Below, piece after piece: positions 8,771 to 16,525 of a stretch of DNA of 35,879 bases (positions are counted from its first letter, which is position 1; each line of letters starts with the position of its first letter). The stretch comes from Syntrophomonadaceae bacterium. Its GTDB lineage: Bacteria; Bacillota; Dethiobacteria; DTU022; UBA8154. The translations under genes and the position numbers were made by a program. Location: the NCBI GenBank assembly GCA_007131175.1, contig SLRC01000140.1, positions 1 through 35,879 on the forward strand, in the 5' to 3' direction. A model generated the notes under the pieces. That model was not told the DNA's origin and did not search any database. It saw only the letters and a list, made by a program, of their open reading frames with translations.

Positions 8771-9997
8771 CTATTCTTCCACACTATTATCATATTCCAT
8801 AACCCGATTTTCCCAGGTACGGATGATCAGCTTGTCTTTACCCAGGGAAACAAGATATTCTGCAAGCATTGGAGTTTTTCCATAGCCATGAGGTGCATTG
8901 ACAATGTAGGTAGGGATCGCCAAGCCGGAAGTATTACCACGTAACTTCTCCATGATTTCAATCCCTTCCTCCACCCTGGTCCGAAAGTGGGTGGTTCCCT
9001 GAACATTTTTGGCATGAAAAATATAATAAGGCCGGACCATAATTTTCAGTAATTCCTGGCTTAACTTTCGCATAACCAGCGGATCGTTATTAATCCCTTT
9101 AAGCAGCACTGCCTGATTACCTAAATTAATTCCACAGCGGGCCAGGGCAAAGCAGGCTGCTTGTGCATCCGGAGTAATTTCAAGGGGATGATTAAAATGG
9201 GTATTTACATATAGGGGAAGATGCCTGCTGAGCATACTGCAAAGCTCATCTGTAACACGATAAGGAAGGGTCACAGGGGCACGGGTGCCGAGACGCTTAA
9301 TTTCCACATGGGAAATATTATCCAACTCTGTAAGTATCCAGTCCAAAGTTTCATCAGAGAGCATCAAGGCATCGCCCCCGGTTAGAAGCACATCACGGAT
9401 CTCCTCATTAGCCTTAACATACTCCAGGGCTGCCTCAAGATTTTCCCGGGATGTTTGGTGATCCACCTCTCCAATATTGCGCCTGCGCTGGCAGTGACGA
9501 CAATAACTGGCACACTGGTTTGTAACGTTTATAATAAGACGATCGGGATAACGCCGTGTTACAGCTGCTGCAGGAGATGTATTTTCTTCGTCCATTGGAT
9601 CCATCTCTCCACCACAATCATGATATTCCTGTACCATGGGAACTGACTGGAGGCGTACCGGATCATTTTTATCAGCAGGATCAATGAGGCTGAGGTAATA
9701 GGGAACCGCTCCCCAGCGAAATTTACTTCCCGTAAGCTCTATCTCTTCCAGTTCACCCGGTTTAAGCTCCAGAATACGGTCCAGTATTTCCCCTTTACAT
9801 ACACGATTGCGAATTTGCCAGCGCCAATCACGCCATTCATTTTCAGTGGCACCAAGCAGTTCTCTGATCCTGATTTGATTTTCCTGAATCTTCTTCCACC
9901 TGTTAAAACCGGTGGGGATGCTATCCTTGACAGCAAGATAATCACTGATATTTTTTTTCAGCTCCGCTGCACGTTTTTGCGCATTTGTATTATCCAT
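8771..9997 (-). CDS. eam: Glutamate 2,3-aminomutase (radical SAM, PLP-dependent; KamA family)
   Basis: The protein belongs to the lysine 2,3-aminomutase family: radical-SAM cysteines 162, 166 and 169 (NQCASYCRHCQRRR), the PLP-lysine motif HGYGKTP (Lys374), and the conserved LLTGGDALMLSDE. The residues that decide substrate differ from the lysine enzyme. Where Clostridium subterminale KamA has Asp293 (YQCDLS) and Asp330 (VVDAPGG) to bind the lysine side-chain ammonium, this protein has Lys330 (FHAKNV) and Asn367 (IVNAPHG). That Lys/Asn pair is the signature reported for clostridial glutamate 2,3-aminomutase, which makes beta-glutamate, an osmolyte. The 408-residue length fits. ATG at 9997 follows AGAGGTT. 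The gene has its own promoter and no lysine-fermentation neighbours. Confidence 0.88.
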   Translation of the reverse strand: MDNTNAQKRAAELKKNISDYLAVKDSIPTGFNRWKKIQENQIRIRELLGATENEWRDWRWQIRNRVCKGEILDRILELKPGELEEIELTGSKFRWGAVPYYLSLIDPADKNDPVRLQSVPMVQEYHDCGGEMDPMDEENTSPAAAVTRRYPDRLIINVTNQCASYCRHCQRRRNIGEVDHQTSRENLEAALEYVKANEEIRDVLLTGGDALMLSDETLDWILTELDNISHVEIKRLGTRAPVTLPYRVTDELCSMLSRHLPLYVNTHFNHPLEITPDAQAACFALARCGINLGNQAVLLKGINNDPLVMRKLSQELLKIMVRPYYIFHAKNVQGTTHFRTRVEEGIEIMEKLRGNTSGLAIPTYIVNAPHGYGKTPMLAEYLVSLGKDKLIIRTWENRVMEYDNSVEE

Positions 9998-10077
9998 TTA
10001 TTAACCTCTGCTTAAAAATTATAGTGAAACTGTTATAAATGCATTTTTTTATTTTTAAAATAAAATATGCAAAAATT

Positions 10078-10106
10078 ATTGTAACACATATTTAAAAGAT
10101 TGTAAA
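10078..10106 (-). promoter_or_regulatory. Sigma-A-type promoter for the aminomutase gene
   Basis: On the minus strand a -35 TTTACA (complement of 10101-10106) and a -10 TACAAT (10078-10083) are separated by exactly 17 bases, about 80 bases upstream of the ATG at 9997. The intervening leader is AT-rich, with a TTTTATTTTAAAAATAAAA inverted repeat (near 10047-10066) that could end panD transcripts or act in the leader. Confidence 0.7.
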
Positions 10107-10121
10107 ATTAGGATAAACTCT

Positions 10122-10505
10122 TTAACCAATCGTGTTGGCCAGTTCTTCGTCAGAGATCTTTGTAACCCTGTTTTGATCGTCCACAAAAATAACACAAGGC
10201 CTGTAGTGCTGGAGGTCTTCCCTGCTGTACTCGGCATAACTGATTATAATTACATGATCTCCCGGCTGAACATGACGGGCCGCCGCCCCGTTTAGACAAA
10301 TTTCGCCGCTGCCCCGCTCCCCGGCAATTGTATATGTCTCCAAGCGGGCGCCGTTATTGTTGTTCACAACCTGAACTTTCTCATACGGCAATATATCAGC
10401 CTCTTCCAACAGATCTGTATCAATGGTAATACTGCCCATGTAATTTAAATCGGCTCCGGTAACAGTAGCGCGGTGAATTTTAGATTTAAACATGGTTCTT
10501 AACAA
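10122..10505 (-). CDS. panD: Aspartate 1-decarboxylase proenzyme
   Basis: This enzyme makes beta-alanine from aspartate for pantothenate synthesis, using a pyruvoyl group formed by self-cleavage. The 127-residue protein begins [16 protein letters not shown] and has the cleavage site at Gly24-Ser25 (NYMGSITID), the conserved YEKVQVVN with its following N-rich loop, and [19 protein letters not shown]. The start is a TTG at 10505 placed eight bases after GGAGGT; the ATG four codons later is too far and would remove conserved residues. It follows panC by 4 bases and is the last gene of the pan operon. Confidence 0.96.
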   Translation of the reverse strand: MLRTMFKSKIHRATVTGADLNYMGSITIDTDLLEEADILPYEKVQVVNNNNGARLETYTIAGERGSGEICLNGAAARHVQPGDHVIIISYAEYSREDLQHYRPCVIFVDDQNRVTKISDEELANTIG

Positions 10506-10509
10506 AGGT

Positions 10510-11358
10510 TCACACCTCCACGATAATATTGTCGATAAGACGGGTAGTTCCGAACTTGACAGCCAGGGCGATCAAACAGGTTCCTGCCAGCTGACTGAGG
10601 GGCTCAAGCTTTTTAACATCCACAACTTGGATATAGTCTATCTCTGCTCCCGGCACTGTTTTAATATTACACTCCAGTAATTCTTTAATAAGCTTCCCGT
10701 CCCTTTCACCGTTATCAATCAGGGAATTTGCCTTTTGCAGGCTTTGGTAAAGGACAGGTGCAGCCTTGCGCTGCAGGGGAGTGAGATACTTATTACGCGA
10801 ACTCATTGCCAGTCCATCCGGTTCACGCACAGTAGGCATAATAATAAATTCAACGTTATAGTTCAAATCTTCAAGCATTTTTTTCACCACAAGACACTGC
10901 TGAGCATCTTTTTGGCCAAAATAAGTGCGATGAGGTTCTACCAGATTAAAAAGTTTTGCAAGAACCGTGGTTACCCCACGGAAATGGCCCGGCCTTGAAG
11001 CACCGCAGAGTCTATCTGTAATGCTGCCCTGCACTTCAACAAAAGTTCCATAGCCTGATGGATAAAAATCCCGGGCCACAGGATAAAAAACAAGGTCGCA
11101 CCCCGCAACAGCCGCCAACCGGCTGTCATTCTCCAGATCGCGGGGGTAGTCTTCATAATCCTCTCCAGCCCCAAACTGCAAGGGGTTGACAAAAATACTG
11201 ACAACCACAAAAGTATTTTGCGCTTTGGCTGTCTCGATGAGGGAAAGATGTCCCTCGTGCAGGAAGCCCATTGTGGGAACAAAGCCGATCTCCTTGCCCT
11301 GATTCCTGATTAAACTAATTCGCTCACGCAAGGCTGCCAGATCCCGAATAAGATCCAT
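10510..11358 (-). CDS. panC: Pantothenate synthetase (pantoate–beta-alanine ligase)
   Basis: This ATP-dependent ligase joins pantoate and beta-alanine via pantoyl-adenylate. The 282-residue protein shows the nucleotidyltransferase motifs [13 protein letters not shown] (HxGH), [32 protein letters not shown] and MSSRNKYL. The ATG at 11358 lies eight bases after GGAGG; an ATG five codons upstream is rejected because it overlaps that site. It sits between panB and panD. Confidence 0.97.
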   Translation of the reverse strand: MDLIRDLAALRERISLIRNQGKEIGFVPTMGFLHEGHLSLIETAKAQNTFVVVSIFVNPLQFGAGEDYEDYPRDLENDSRLAAVAGCDLVFYPVARDFYPSGYGTFVEVQGSITDRLCGASRPGHFRGVTTVLAKLFNLVEPHRTYFGQKDAQQCLVVKKMLEDLNYNVEFIIMPTVREPDGLAMSSRNKYLTPLQRKAAPVLYQSLQKANSLIDNGERDGKLIKELLECNIKTVPGAEIDYIQVVDVKKLEPLSQLAGTCLIALAVKFGTTRLIDNIIVEV

Positions 11359-11433
11359 ATAACGATCCTCCATAATAACAGTACGGGTTGTAGCCGCTGC
11401 CTTTACACCGCGGCCATTTATGACCCCCTGAAA

Positions 11434-12276
11434 TCAATTGTCACGCAGTGCATCCAATGCTTCTGCCGGCATGGAAAAGATGTGCTCTTCCCCGGGGAAA
11501 GATATGTTTCTGACTTCATCCATATAGTTGTTAACTCCCCGTAACATCTCCCTGCGGGCTTCAGCATACTGTTTAACAAATTTCGGCCTTTTCCCTGTAT
11601 AAAGACCCATTACATCATGATAAACTAGAACCTGCCCATCACAATACTTTCCGGCACCAATGCCGATAACAGGGATAGACAATTTTTGGGTAATCAACTG
11701 GGCTAACTGCCAGGGGACACATTCAAGGACGAGCATAAAGGCACCTGCCTCTTCAATTACCAGGGCATCGTCAATCATTTTACGTGCGGCCTTAATATCC
11801 CTCCCCTGTACTTTAAATCCACCCAATTGTCCTGCTGATTGGGGAGTAAGTCCCAGGTGACCAACTACTGGGATGCCGGACTGGGTAATCTTCCGAACAG
11901 CCTCACTTATTTCCACCCCCCCTTCCAGCTTAACCCCCTGTCCACCCGTTTCCTGAATTGTTCTTCCTGCATTACGCAAAGCTTCTTCACTATTAATCTG
12001 GTAGGTTAAAAAAGGCATATCAATTATAACAAAGGCCCGTTTGCTGCCACGCACCACTGCTTTCCCGTGATGGATCATCTCATCCAGCGAAACAGAAAGG
12101 GTGTCGGGGTATCCAAGGACAACCATTCCAAGAGAATCTCCCACCAGGATAGTTTCTGCACCCGCCTCATCAATCAATTCAGCCGTTGGATAATCGTAGG
12201 CAGTAATCATGGAGATTTTCTCGTTTTTTTGCTTCATTTCCCGCAAGTCCAGGGTCGTCAAACGAGTCACACTCAT
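11434..12276 (-). CDS. panB: 3-methyl-2-oxobutanoate hydroxymethyltransferase
   Basis: This enzyme makes ketopantoate from ketoisovalerate and methylene-THF. The 280-residue TIM-barrel protein has the metal and substrate motifs VGDSLGMVVLGY, DMPFLTYQ, VKLEGG, GHLGLTPQS, ECVP and GIGAGKYCDGQVLVYHD. Its ATG overlaps the TGA of the preceding DUF2520 gene by four bases (ATGA), indicating translational coupling. The ketoisovalerate substrate is also the branched-chain amino acid precursor. Confidence 0.97.
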   Translation of the reverse strand: MSVTRLTTLDLREMKQKNEKISMITAYDYPTAELIDEAGAETILVGDSLGMVVLGYPDTLSVSLDEMIHHGKAVVRGSKRAFVIIDMPFLTYQINSEEALRNAGRTIQETGGQGVKLEGGVEISEAVRKITQSGIPVVGHLGLTPQSAGQLGGFKVQGRDIKAARKMIDDALVIEEAGAFMLVLECVPWQLAQLITQKLSIPVIGIGAGKYCDGQVLVYHDVMGLYTGKRPKFVKQYAEARREMLRGVNNYMDEVRNISFPGEEHIFSMPAEALDALRDN

Positions 12277-13148
12277 TTTTCCTGACCTCCCAATAATTTA
12301 TTTATCTCATTTGCCCCTGCTTCCCCCAGGGTGCCCTTAAGCAGGGCCAACTTCACAGTGTAATGGCCCAATCCCTGATAGTTGGATATTAGTTCCGGGC
12401 AGTGCTGCTCCATTTTTTCAAGATGACTGGCGATAGTGGCTGCATCACCCCGGGCAATGGGCCCCGTTAGGGCTTGCTGTGGTCCCAGTGATGCAACGTT
12501 GCGCATGGTTCCCTGAATTAGGGGAGAAAGGGCTTCCATGGCCTTTTCCCTGGGAATATCCATCATCTCATACATTTTTAAAGCCATATCGAACAGAGAA
12601 ACCAGGTAGTTACAGGCTATACAGGCTGCAGCATGATAGAGTGGTTTCATCTCTGTGGGAATAGAAATGATTTTTCCCCCCATGGCTGAAATTAATTCTG
12701 TGGCAGGGTTAAGACCTGCTTCATCTCCTTCCACGGTAAAAAATGTCCCTGGAAGAGACTGGAGACCCACTTCCAGCCCGGGGAATGTTTGCAGGGGATG
12801 AAAAGAAAGAATATGTGCACCCTGCTCCTGCGCCGCTGCTAAAATCATAGAACTGTGAGCTCCGCTCGTATGAAGTACTACCTGTCCTGGACAAAAACCT
12901 CCTGCGGCAGCTATTTTCGTACAAACTTCCTCAATAACCTGGTCCGGGGTGGTAATAAAAACAATGTCACCTTTAGCTGCCGTTTGTGCCATGTCTTCAT
13001 AAACAGGACACTGAAGCACCTGCTCAGCAGTGCCACGTGACAAAGCGGTACGGCAAAAAGCAGCAACGAGGGGATATCCCTTTTGCTTTAATGCAACACC
13101 CATTACTTTACCCACATTACCTGCCCCGATTATGGCAATCCTTTTCAT
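12273..13148 (-). CDS. Rossmann-fold DUF2520 protein of the pan operon (candidate ketopantoate reductase)
   Basis: The 291-residue protein starts with an NAD(P)-binding motif (IAIIGAGNVGKVMGVALKQKG) and has the two-domain layout of the Rossmann-like/DUF2520 family: N-terminal nucleotide domain to about residue 150 with LHTSGAHSS and LSFHPLQTFPG, then an all-helical domain (YHAAACIACNYLVSLFDMA, PLIQGTMRNVASLGPQQALTGPIARGD). It is the first gene of the pan operon and overlaps panB by 4 bases. No panE/KPR is present in the window, and the layout resembles 6-phosphogluconate-dehydrogenase-like reductases including KPR. A role as the missing ketopantoate reductase is an inference; the family has no function I can state as proven. 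AAGGGG is 14 bases from the ATG, a long spacing. Confidence 0.85.
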   Translation of the reverse strand: MKRIAIIGAGNVGKVMGVALKQKGYPLVAAFCRTALSRGTAEQVLQCPVYEDMAQTAAKGDIVFITTPDQVIEEVCTKIAAAGGFCPGQVVLHTSGAHSSMILAAAQEQGAHILSFHPLQTFPGLEVGLQSLPGTFFTVEGDEAGLNPATELISAMGGKIISIPTEMKPLYHAAACIACNYLVSLFDMALKMYEMMDIPREKAMEALSPLIQGTMRNVASLGPQQALTGPIARGDAATIASHLEKMEQHCPELISNYQGLGHYTVKLALLKGTLGEAGANEINKLLGGQEK

Positions 13149-13335
13149 TATTAATTAATGTGCCCCTTTTAGACAAATAATAAATGCCTCCCTGTGAACA
13201 GGAAGGCACAATAATATCTTGGCATGTACCCTGTCCCGGTCCACAACGGCTCCAGGCAGTAAATATAATTTTTATCCATTTTTTAAAGTTTTAGAAACGA
13301 GTGGTGCAGAGTCGTTCAGATCCCCGCCCATGTGC
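13149..13335 (-). ncRNA. Structured leader of the pan operon (pan-motif-like candidate)
   Basis: About 180 nt lie between the promoter and the first pan-operon gene. The minus-strand RNA contains a hairpin at 13230-13256: CCUG/CAGG outer pairs, then GAGCC/GGACC pairing that leaves an unpaired A on each side of the stem, with loop GUUGU. Upstream, AACGACUC can alternatively pair with GAGCCGUU across the leader. It ends in a terminator-like hairpin (listed separately). The 'pan' RNA motif known upstream of pantothenate genes in Firmicutes consists of hairpins with bulged adenosines; the match here is by eye and by position only. Confidence 0.45.
13174..13208 (-). terminator. Attenuator-like hairpin in the pan leader
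   Basis: On the minus strand UGCCUUCCUG – UUCA – CAGGGAGGCA forms a 10-bp stem with one G-U pair (13185-13208), followed by the U-rich UUUAUUAUUUG. It lies 36 bases before the first pan-operon start codon. Position between promoter and gene suggests premature termination control. It could alternatively end a small RNA made from the promoter at 13336-13365. Confidence 0.65.
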
Positions 13336-13365
13336 ATTTTAGCATTATACGTTTTAAAATGTCAA
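13336..13365 (-). promoter_or_regulatory. Promoter of the pan operon leader
   Basis: On the minus strand a consensus -35 TTGACA (complement of 13360-13365) is followed after 18 bases by TAAAAT (13336-13341), preceded by TGC as a possible extended -10. It lies just after the stop of the last M42 peptidase gene, so the pan operon has its own start. A TATAAT at 13344-13349 is only 10 bases from the -35 and is not used in this call. Confidence 0.7.
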
Positions 13366-13380
13366 GGATATAATATACTT

Positions 13381-14376
13381 TTACCATTTTGTCTGTAAGA
13401 GGGCAAGCAAAAATGAAACGCTGTTTTCCAGATCGTTATGGTCCACCATTTCTCCGGGCGTGTGGATATAACGGCAAGGAATGGACAGGGCTCCTGAGGG
13501 AACACCCGCCCGCGAAAGGTGAATCGCTCCCGCATCTGTGCCTCCCTGCTCTAAAACCTCCAATTGGTGGGGAATATTTTTATCTTCCGCCACTTGACGC
13601 ATTAGAGCAGTAACACGGGGGTGACAGATAACAGAGGAATCGCGAATTTTGATTGCCGGTCCTTTGCCCAGGGAAACAGGGGTTTTAAACTGGGGTTCTG
13701 GTGTGTCTCCGGTACGGGTAACATCTACGGCAAGGCCGAAATGAGGATTAATTCTGTATGAGACTGCCTGTGCTCCCCGCAATCCCACCTCTTCCTGTAC
13801 AGTAAAAACAAAACAGACAGACTGGGGTAAGTCCCGCGGAAGACGGCGCAGCGTCTCCAGTAAAACAGCACAGCCTGCCCGGTCATCCATGGCTCCCGCA
13901 ATATACCTGTTCCCTTCCATCATCAGTGGTGCATCAAAAACAGCAGTGTCACCAACCTGTATTTGCTGCTGTGCTCCCTTAAGGCTAACGGCACCAATAT
14001 CCACATAAAGCTTGGAAAAGTCCAGCTCTTTTTGTTCTTTAATTTTTTCCTGGCCAATCACCCCGGTAATTCCATCCCGAAAACGAAGGCGCATCCCGGG
14101 TAGGGATTTAGCCTCGATACCTCCCACAGGTGTTACCCTTAAAAAACCGTTTTCCTCAATGAAGGTAACCATGAAACCGACCTGGTCCATATGGGCAGCA
14201 ACAAGGATTATCTTGTTCTCCGGGTTACCCCGGGAGACAACAAGGTTTCCTAAATCATCCACAATTGAGTCAGGACTGCCCATTTGTTTTAGTTCCTCCA
14301 GCAATAACGCACGCACCCATTCCTCACGCCCGGCGGGTCCAAAAGCCCCGGTAAGCTTAGCAAGCAGTTCTTTCAT
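13381..14376 (-). CDS. M42 family metallopeptidase (third of three in tandem)
   Basis: M42 enzymes are cytosolic dinuclear-metal aminopeptidases that assemble into large oligomers and trim peptides; older annotations as endoglucanase/cellulase M are wrong. This 331-residue copy has all expected motifs: first ligand His in AAHMDQVG, bridging Asp in AMDDRAGCAVLL, catalytic Glu pair in TVQEEVGLRGAQ, Asp in VDVTRTGDTPE, and the C-terminal PCRYIHTPGEMVD with the last His. A PDZ-like insertion (about 68-145) separates the metal motifs. It starts 5 bases after the preceding paralogue. The three copies differ clearly, so they are not recent duplicates. Substrate preference cannot be read from sequence. 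Confidence 0.93.
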   Translation of the reverse strand: MKELLAKLTGAFGPAGREEWVRALLLEELKQMGSPDSIVDDLGNLVVSRGNPENKIILVAAHMDQVGFMVTFIEENGFLRVTPVGGIEAKSLPGMRLRFRDGITGVIGQEKIKEQKELDFSKLYVDIGAVSLKGAQQQIQVGDTAVFDAPLMMEGNRYIAGAMDDRAGCAVLLETLRRLPRDLPQSVCFVFTVQEEVGLRGAQAVSYRINPHFGLAVDVTRTGDTPEPQFKTPVSLGKGPAIKIRDSSVICHPRVTALMRQVAEDKNIPHQLEVLEQGGTDAGAIHLSRAGVPSGALSIPCRYIHTPGEMVDHNDLENSVSFLLALLQTKW

Positions 14377-14381
14377 ATTAT

Positions 14382-15410
14382 TTACAACCCCTTTGCCAGT
14401 ACTGATCTAATGAAACCGTCAACTACTTCCACCTGATTACGCCAGTCATCAAGATTAAGGATGGATGCGGGACTGTGAAGGTAGCGACAGGGATTTGAAA
14501 TTACCCCGGCAGGCACCCCCCCGTGGGCAAGAGATATTGCTCCCGCATCTGTAGATGCACCGCTATAACGGCGAAACTGATAAGGAATGCCCCCCTCCCG
14601 GGCAACTGCTATCAAACGCTCCAGAACACGGGGGTGAGTGACGATTGAACTGTCCTGTAAGGTAAAGGCAGGACCTTTTCCCAGTTGCGTAACGTGGTCT
14701 TTCTCCTCCACATCGGGCAAATCTGCCGCCACTGTAGTCTCCAGGACCAGGGCCAACCTTGGATTAAGACGGTAGGCGGCTACCCTGGCCCCGCGGCATC
14801 CAATCTCCTCCTGGACCGTAAAGACTGCAGTAAAAGAACCGGGATAATCACGCTGCAAAATCTCCAACAACGCTGCACAACCGGCCCGGTTGTCCAATGC
14901 TTTCCCTTTAAAAATGCCTTGGAACTCTTCAGCATGGGCCAAAAAGGAAACATAATCGCCCACCTTAACCACCTTCAGGGCGTCATCCTTATCTTTAGCC
15001 CCGATGTCAATATATAATTTATTTACCGGTAAGGGTTTGCCCCGTTCCTCTTTTTTTTGCAGATGAATGGCCTTGGCGCCAATAACCCCTTTGATACCGG
15101 CATTTCCGATCCGTACAGGCCTTGAAACAAGGAAGCGCTCGTCAATTCCACCCACTTTATAAAATCGTAAGTGACCACTTTTTTCTACAGCAGACACCAT
15201 GAGGCCTACTTCGTCCATATGGGCGGCGAGCATAAGATTTGCTTCACCTTTCCCATTCCTGAACTTAGTCTCCTTATAAGCATAAAGATTCCCAATGGTA
15301 TCACAATCGTACCTTATCCCCCAAGCGGAAAGCTTTGCCTGGATAAAGGAGCGAACCTGCCCTTCATTACCGGAAACACCGGGAAGCTCACTCAGTTCTT
15401 TTAAAAACAT
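14382..15410 (-). CDS. M42 family metallopeptidase (second of three in tandem)
   Basis: The 342-residue protein shows LAAHMDEVGLMV (metal His), ALDNRAGCAALL (bridging Asp), TVQEEIGCRGARVA (catalytic Glu pair), STDAGAISLAHGGVPAG and NPCRYLHSPASI (last metal His). Where its neighbours have Asp in a V-D-V motif, this copy has Glu in VLETTVAADLPD, a variation also common in the family. Its ATG lies 10 bases inside the end of the first copy, indicating translational coupling. It carries an N-terminal propeptide-free start typical of cytoplasmic enzymes (MFLKELSELPGVSGNEGQVR). Confidence 0.93.
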   Translation of the reverse strand: MFLKELSELPGVSGNEGQVRSFIQAKLSAWGIRYDCDTIGNLYAYKETKFRNGKGEANLMLAAHMDEVGLMVSAVEKSGHLRFYKVGGIDERFLVSRPVRIGNAGIKGVIGAKAIHLQKKEERGKPLPVNKLYIDIGAKDKDDALKVVKVGDYVSFLAHAEEFQGIFKGKALDNRAGCAALLEILQRDYPGSFTAVFTVQEEIGCRGARVAAYRLNPRLALVLETTVAADLPDVEEKDHVTQLGKGPAFTLQDSSIVTHPRVLERLIAVAREGGIPYQFRRYSGASTDAGAISLAHGGVPAGVISNPCRYLHSPASILNLDDWRNQVEVVDGFIRSVLAKGL

Positions 15411-16477
15411 GCTAATCCCTCCACAAAGGAACGATCCGCACCTGCAGCAAAAAAAGCCAGCAGGCGACCGCCCCCTTTCAAATCATCCAGGTCAAGCGAT
15501 TCCACCGAAGTGTGCATATACCTTAACGGCACGGAGAGGAGGGCCGTGGGGATCCCATCCCGGCTCACCTGGATTGCCCGGGCATCAGTGCCTGTGGGGC
15601 CGGGAGAAATATCCTGTTCAAAAGGTATGCCGTAATCCTTCCCTACTGCCATCAAACGCTCTGCCAGGCGGGGATGGATGTTTGGTCCACTGGTAATAAC
15701 CGGACCTTTTCCCAGTGGCGAAACCTCATGCTCTGCCGCACCAGGAATGTCCCCGTGACAGACGTCTACCGCCACCCCCAGATCAGGCGTCAGACCATAT
15801 GTGGAAACCATGGCACCCCTAATACCAACTTCCTCTTGTACAGTCGCAACCAGGTAAACATGGGCCTCATGATCCATGCGGCTTAACTCACATGCACATT
15901 GCCAAAGCAATGCCACCCCGGCCCGGTCATCAAAAGCTTTGCCGGCACGACAGCGGTGGCGTAACGGAATAAATTCTCTTTGGAGGGCCACCACCGCTCC
16001 TATGTCAATCCGGTCACGTACAACTTCTTCAGGCAGGCCCGTATCTATAAAAAGATCCTTTATCTCCGGAGCCTTTTCTTTTTGCTCTCCCTTGCGCAAG
16101 TGCGAAGGCAACTGGCCAATCACACCTGAATATATTTCCTTACCGTAAATTTTTACTTCCTGTCCGGGTAAGGTTCGCACATCAAACCCTCCCAGGGCAT
16201 TAAAACGCAAAAAACCCTTTTTTTCAACAAACGTAACAATAAGGCCGATCTCGTCCATGTGTGCGCAAAACATAAGGCGGGGTGCAGTATCCCTTTTCCC
16301 TTTCTTATAAAAAATAAGATTCCCCAGGTTATCCCGACGTGTCTCATCCACATACTTTGCAAATGCACGTTCAATAGGCCCCGCCACCAAATCTTCATAG
16401 CCGGAAACCCCATGTGCTTCTGAGATTTCCTTGAGAAAATTTTCCAGCTCCTTCTTTTCCCAATGTTCTTCGCTCAT
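15401..16477 (-). CDS. M42 family metallopeptidase (first of three in tandem)
   Basis: This 358-residue copy starts MSEEHWEKKELENF at an ATG with GGAGGTAATT before it; an in-frame start 13 codons upstream lacks such a site. Metal and catalytic motifs are FCAHMDEIGLIV, AFDDRAGVALLW, VATVQEEVGIRGAM, VDVCHGDIPG, GPTGTDARAIQVSRDGIPT and VPLRYMHTSVESLD. The N-terminus is longer and more charged than in the other two. It follows the MetE-like gene by 48 bases and is translationally coupled to the next copy. Three paralogues in a row may form mixed oligomers or divide substrates by N-terminal residue; this is inference. Confidence 0.93.
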   Translation of the reverse strand: MSEEHWEKKELENFLKEISEAHGVSGYEDLVAGPIERAFAKYVDETRRDNLGNLIFYKKGKRDTAPRLMFCAHMDEIGLIVTFVEKKGFLRFNALGGFDVRTLPGQEVKIYGKEIYSGVIGQLPSHLRKGEQKEKAPEIKDLFIDTGLPEEVVRDRIDIGAVVALQREFIPLRHRCRAGKAFDDRAGVALLWQCACELSRMDHEAHVYLVATVQEEVGIRGAMVSTYGLTPDLGVAVDVCHGDIPGAAEHEVSPLGKGPVITSGPNIHPRLAERLMAVGKDYGIPFEQDISPGPTGTDARAIQVSRDGIPTALLSVPLRYMHTSVESLDLDDLKGGGRLLAFFAAGADRSFVEGLACF

Positions 16478-16525
16478 ATAATTACCTCCCTCCTTACAAC
16501 GGGTATAAGGGCACACGACATTTCC

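Noticed and set aside
8771-9997. Lysine 2,3-aminomutase
   Set aside because: The two substrate-site Asp residues are replaced by Lys330 and Asn367, and no lysine fermentation genes are nearby.
13149-13335. T-box leader or 6S RNA
   Set aside because: The T-box sequence (GGGTGGNACCGCG) is absent (only a loose GGGTACATGCC), and the long closing stem with central bubble of 6S RNA could not be formed convincingly.
13381-16477. Endoglucanase/cellulase annotation for the M42 genes
   Set aside because: The proteins have the full dinuclear peptidase metal set; the cellulase label is a historic misannotation.
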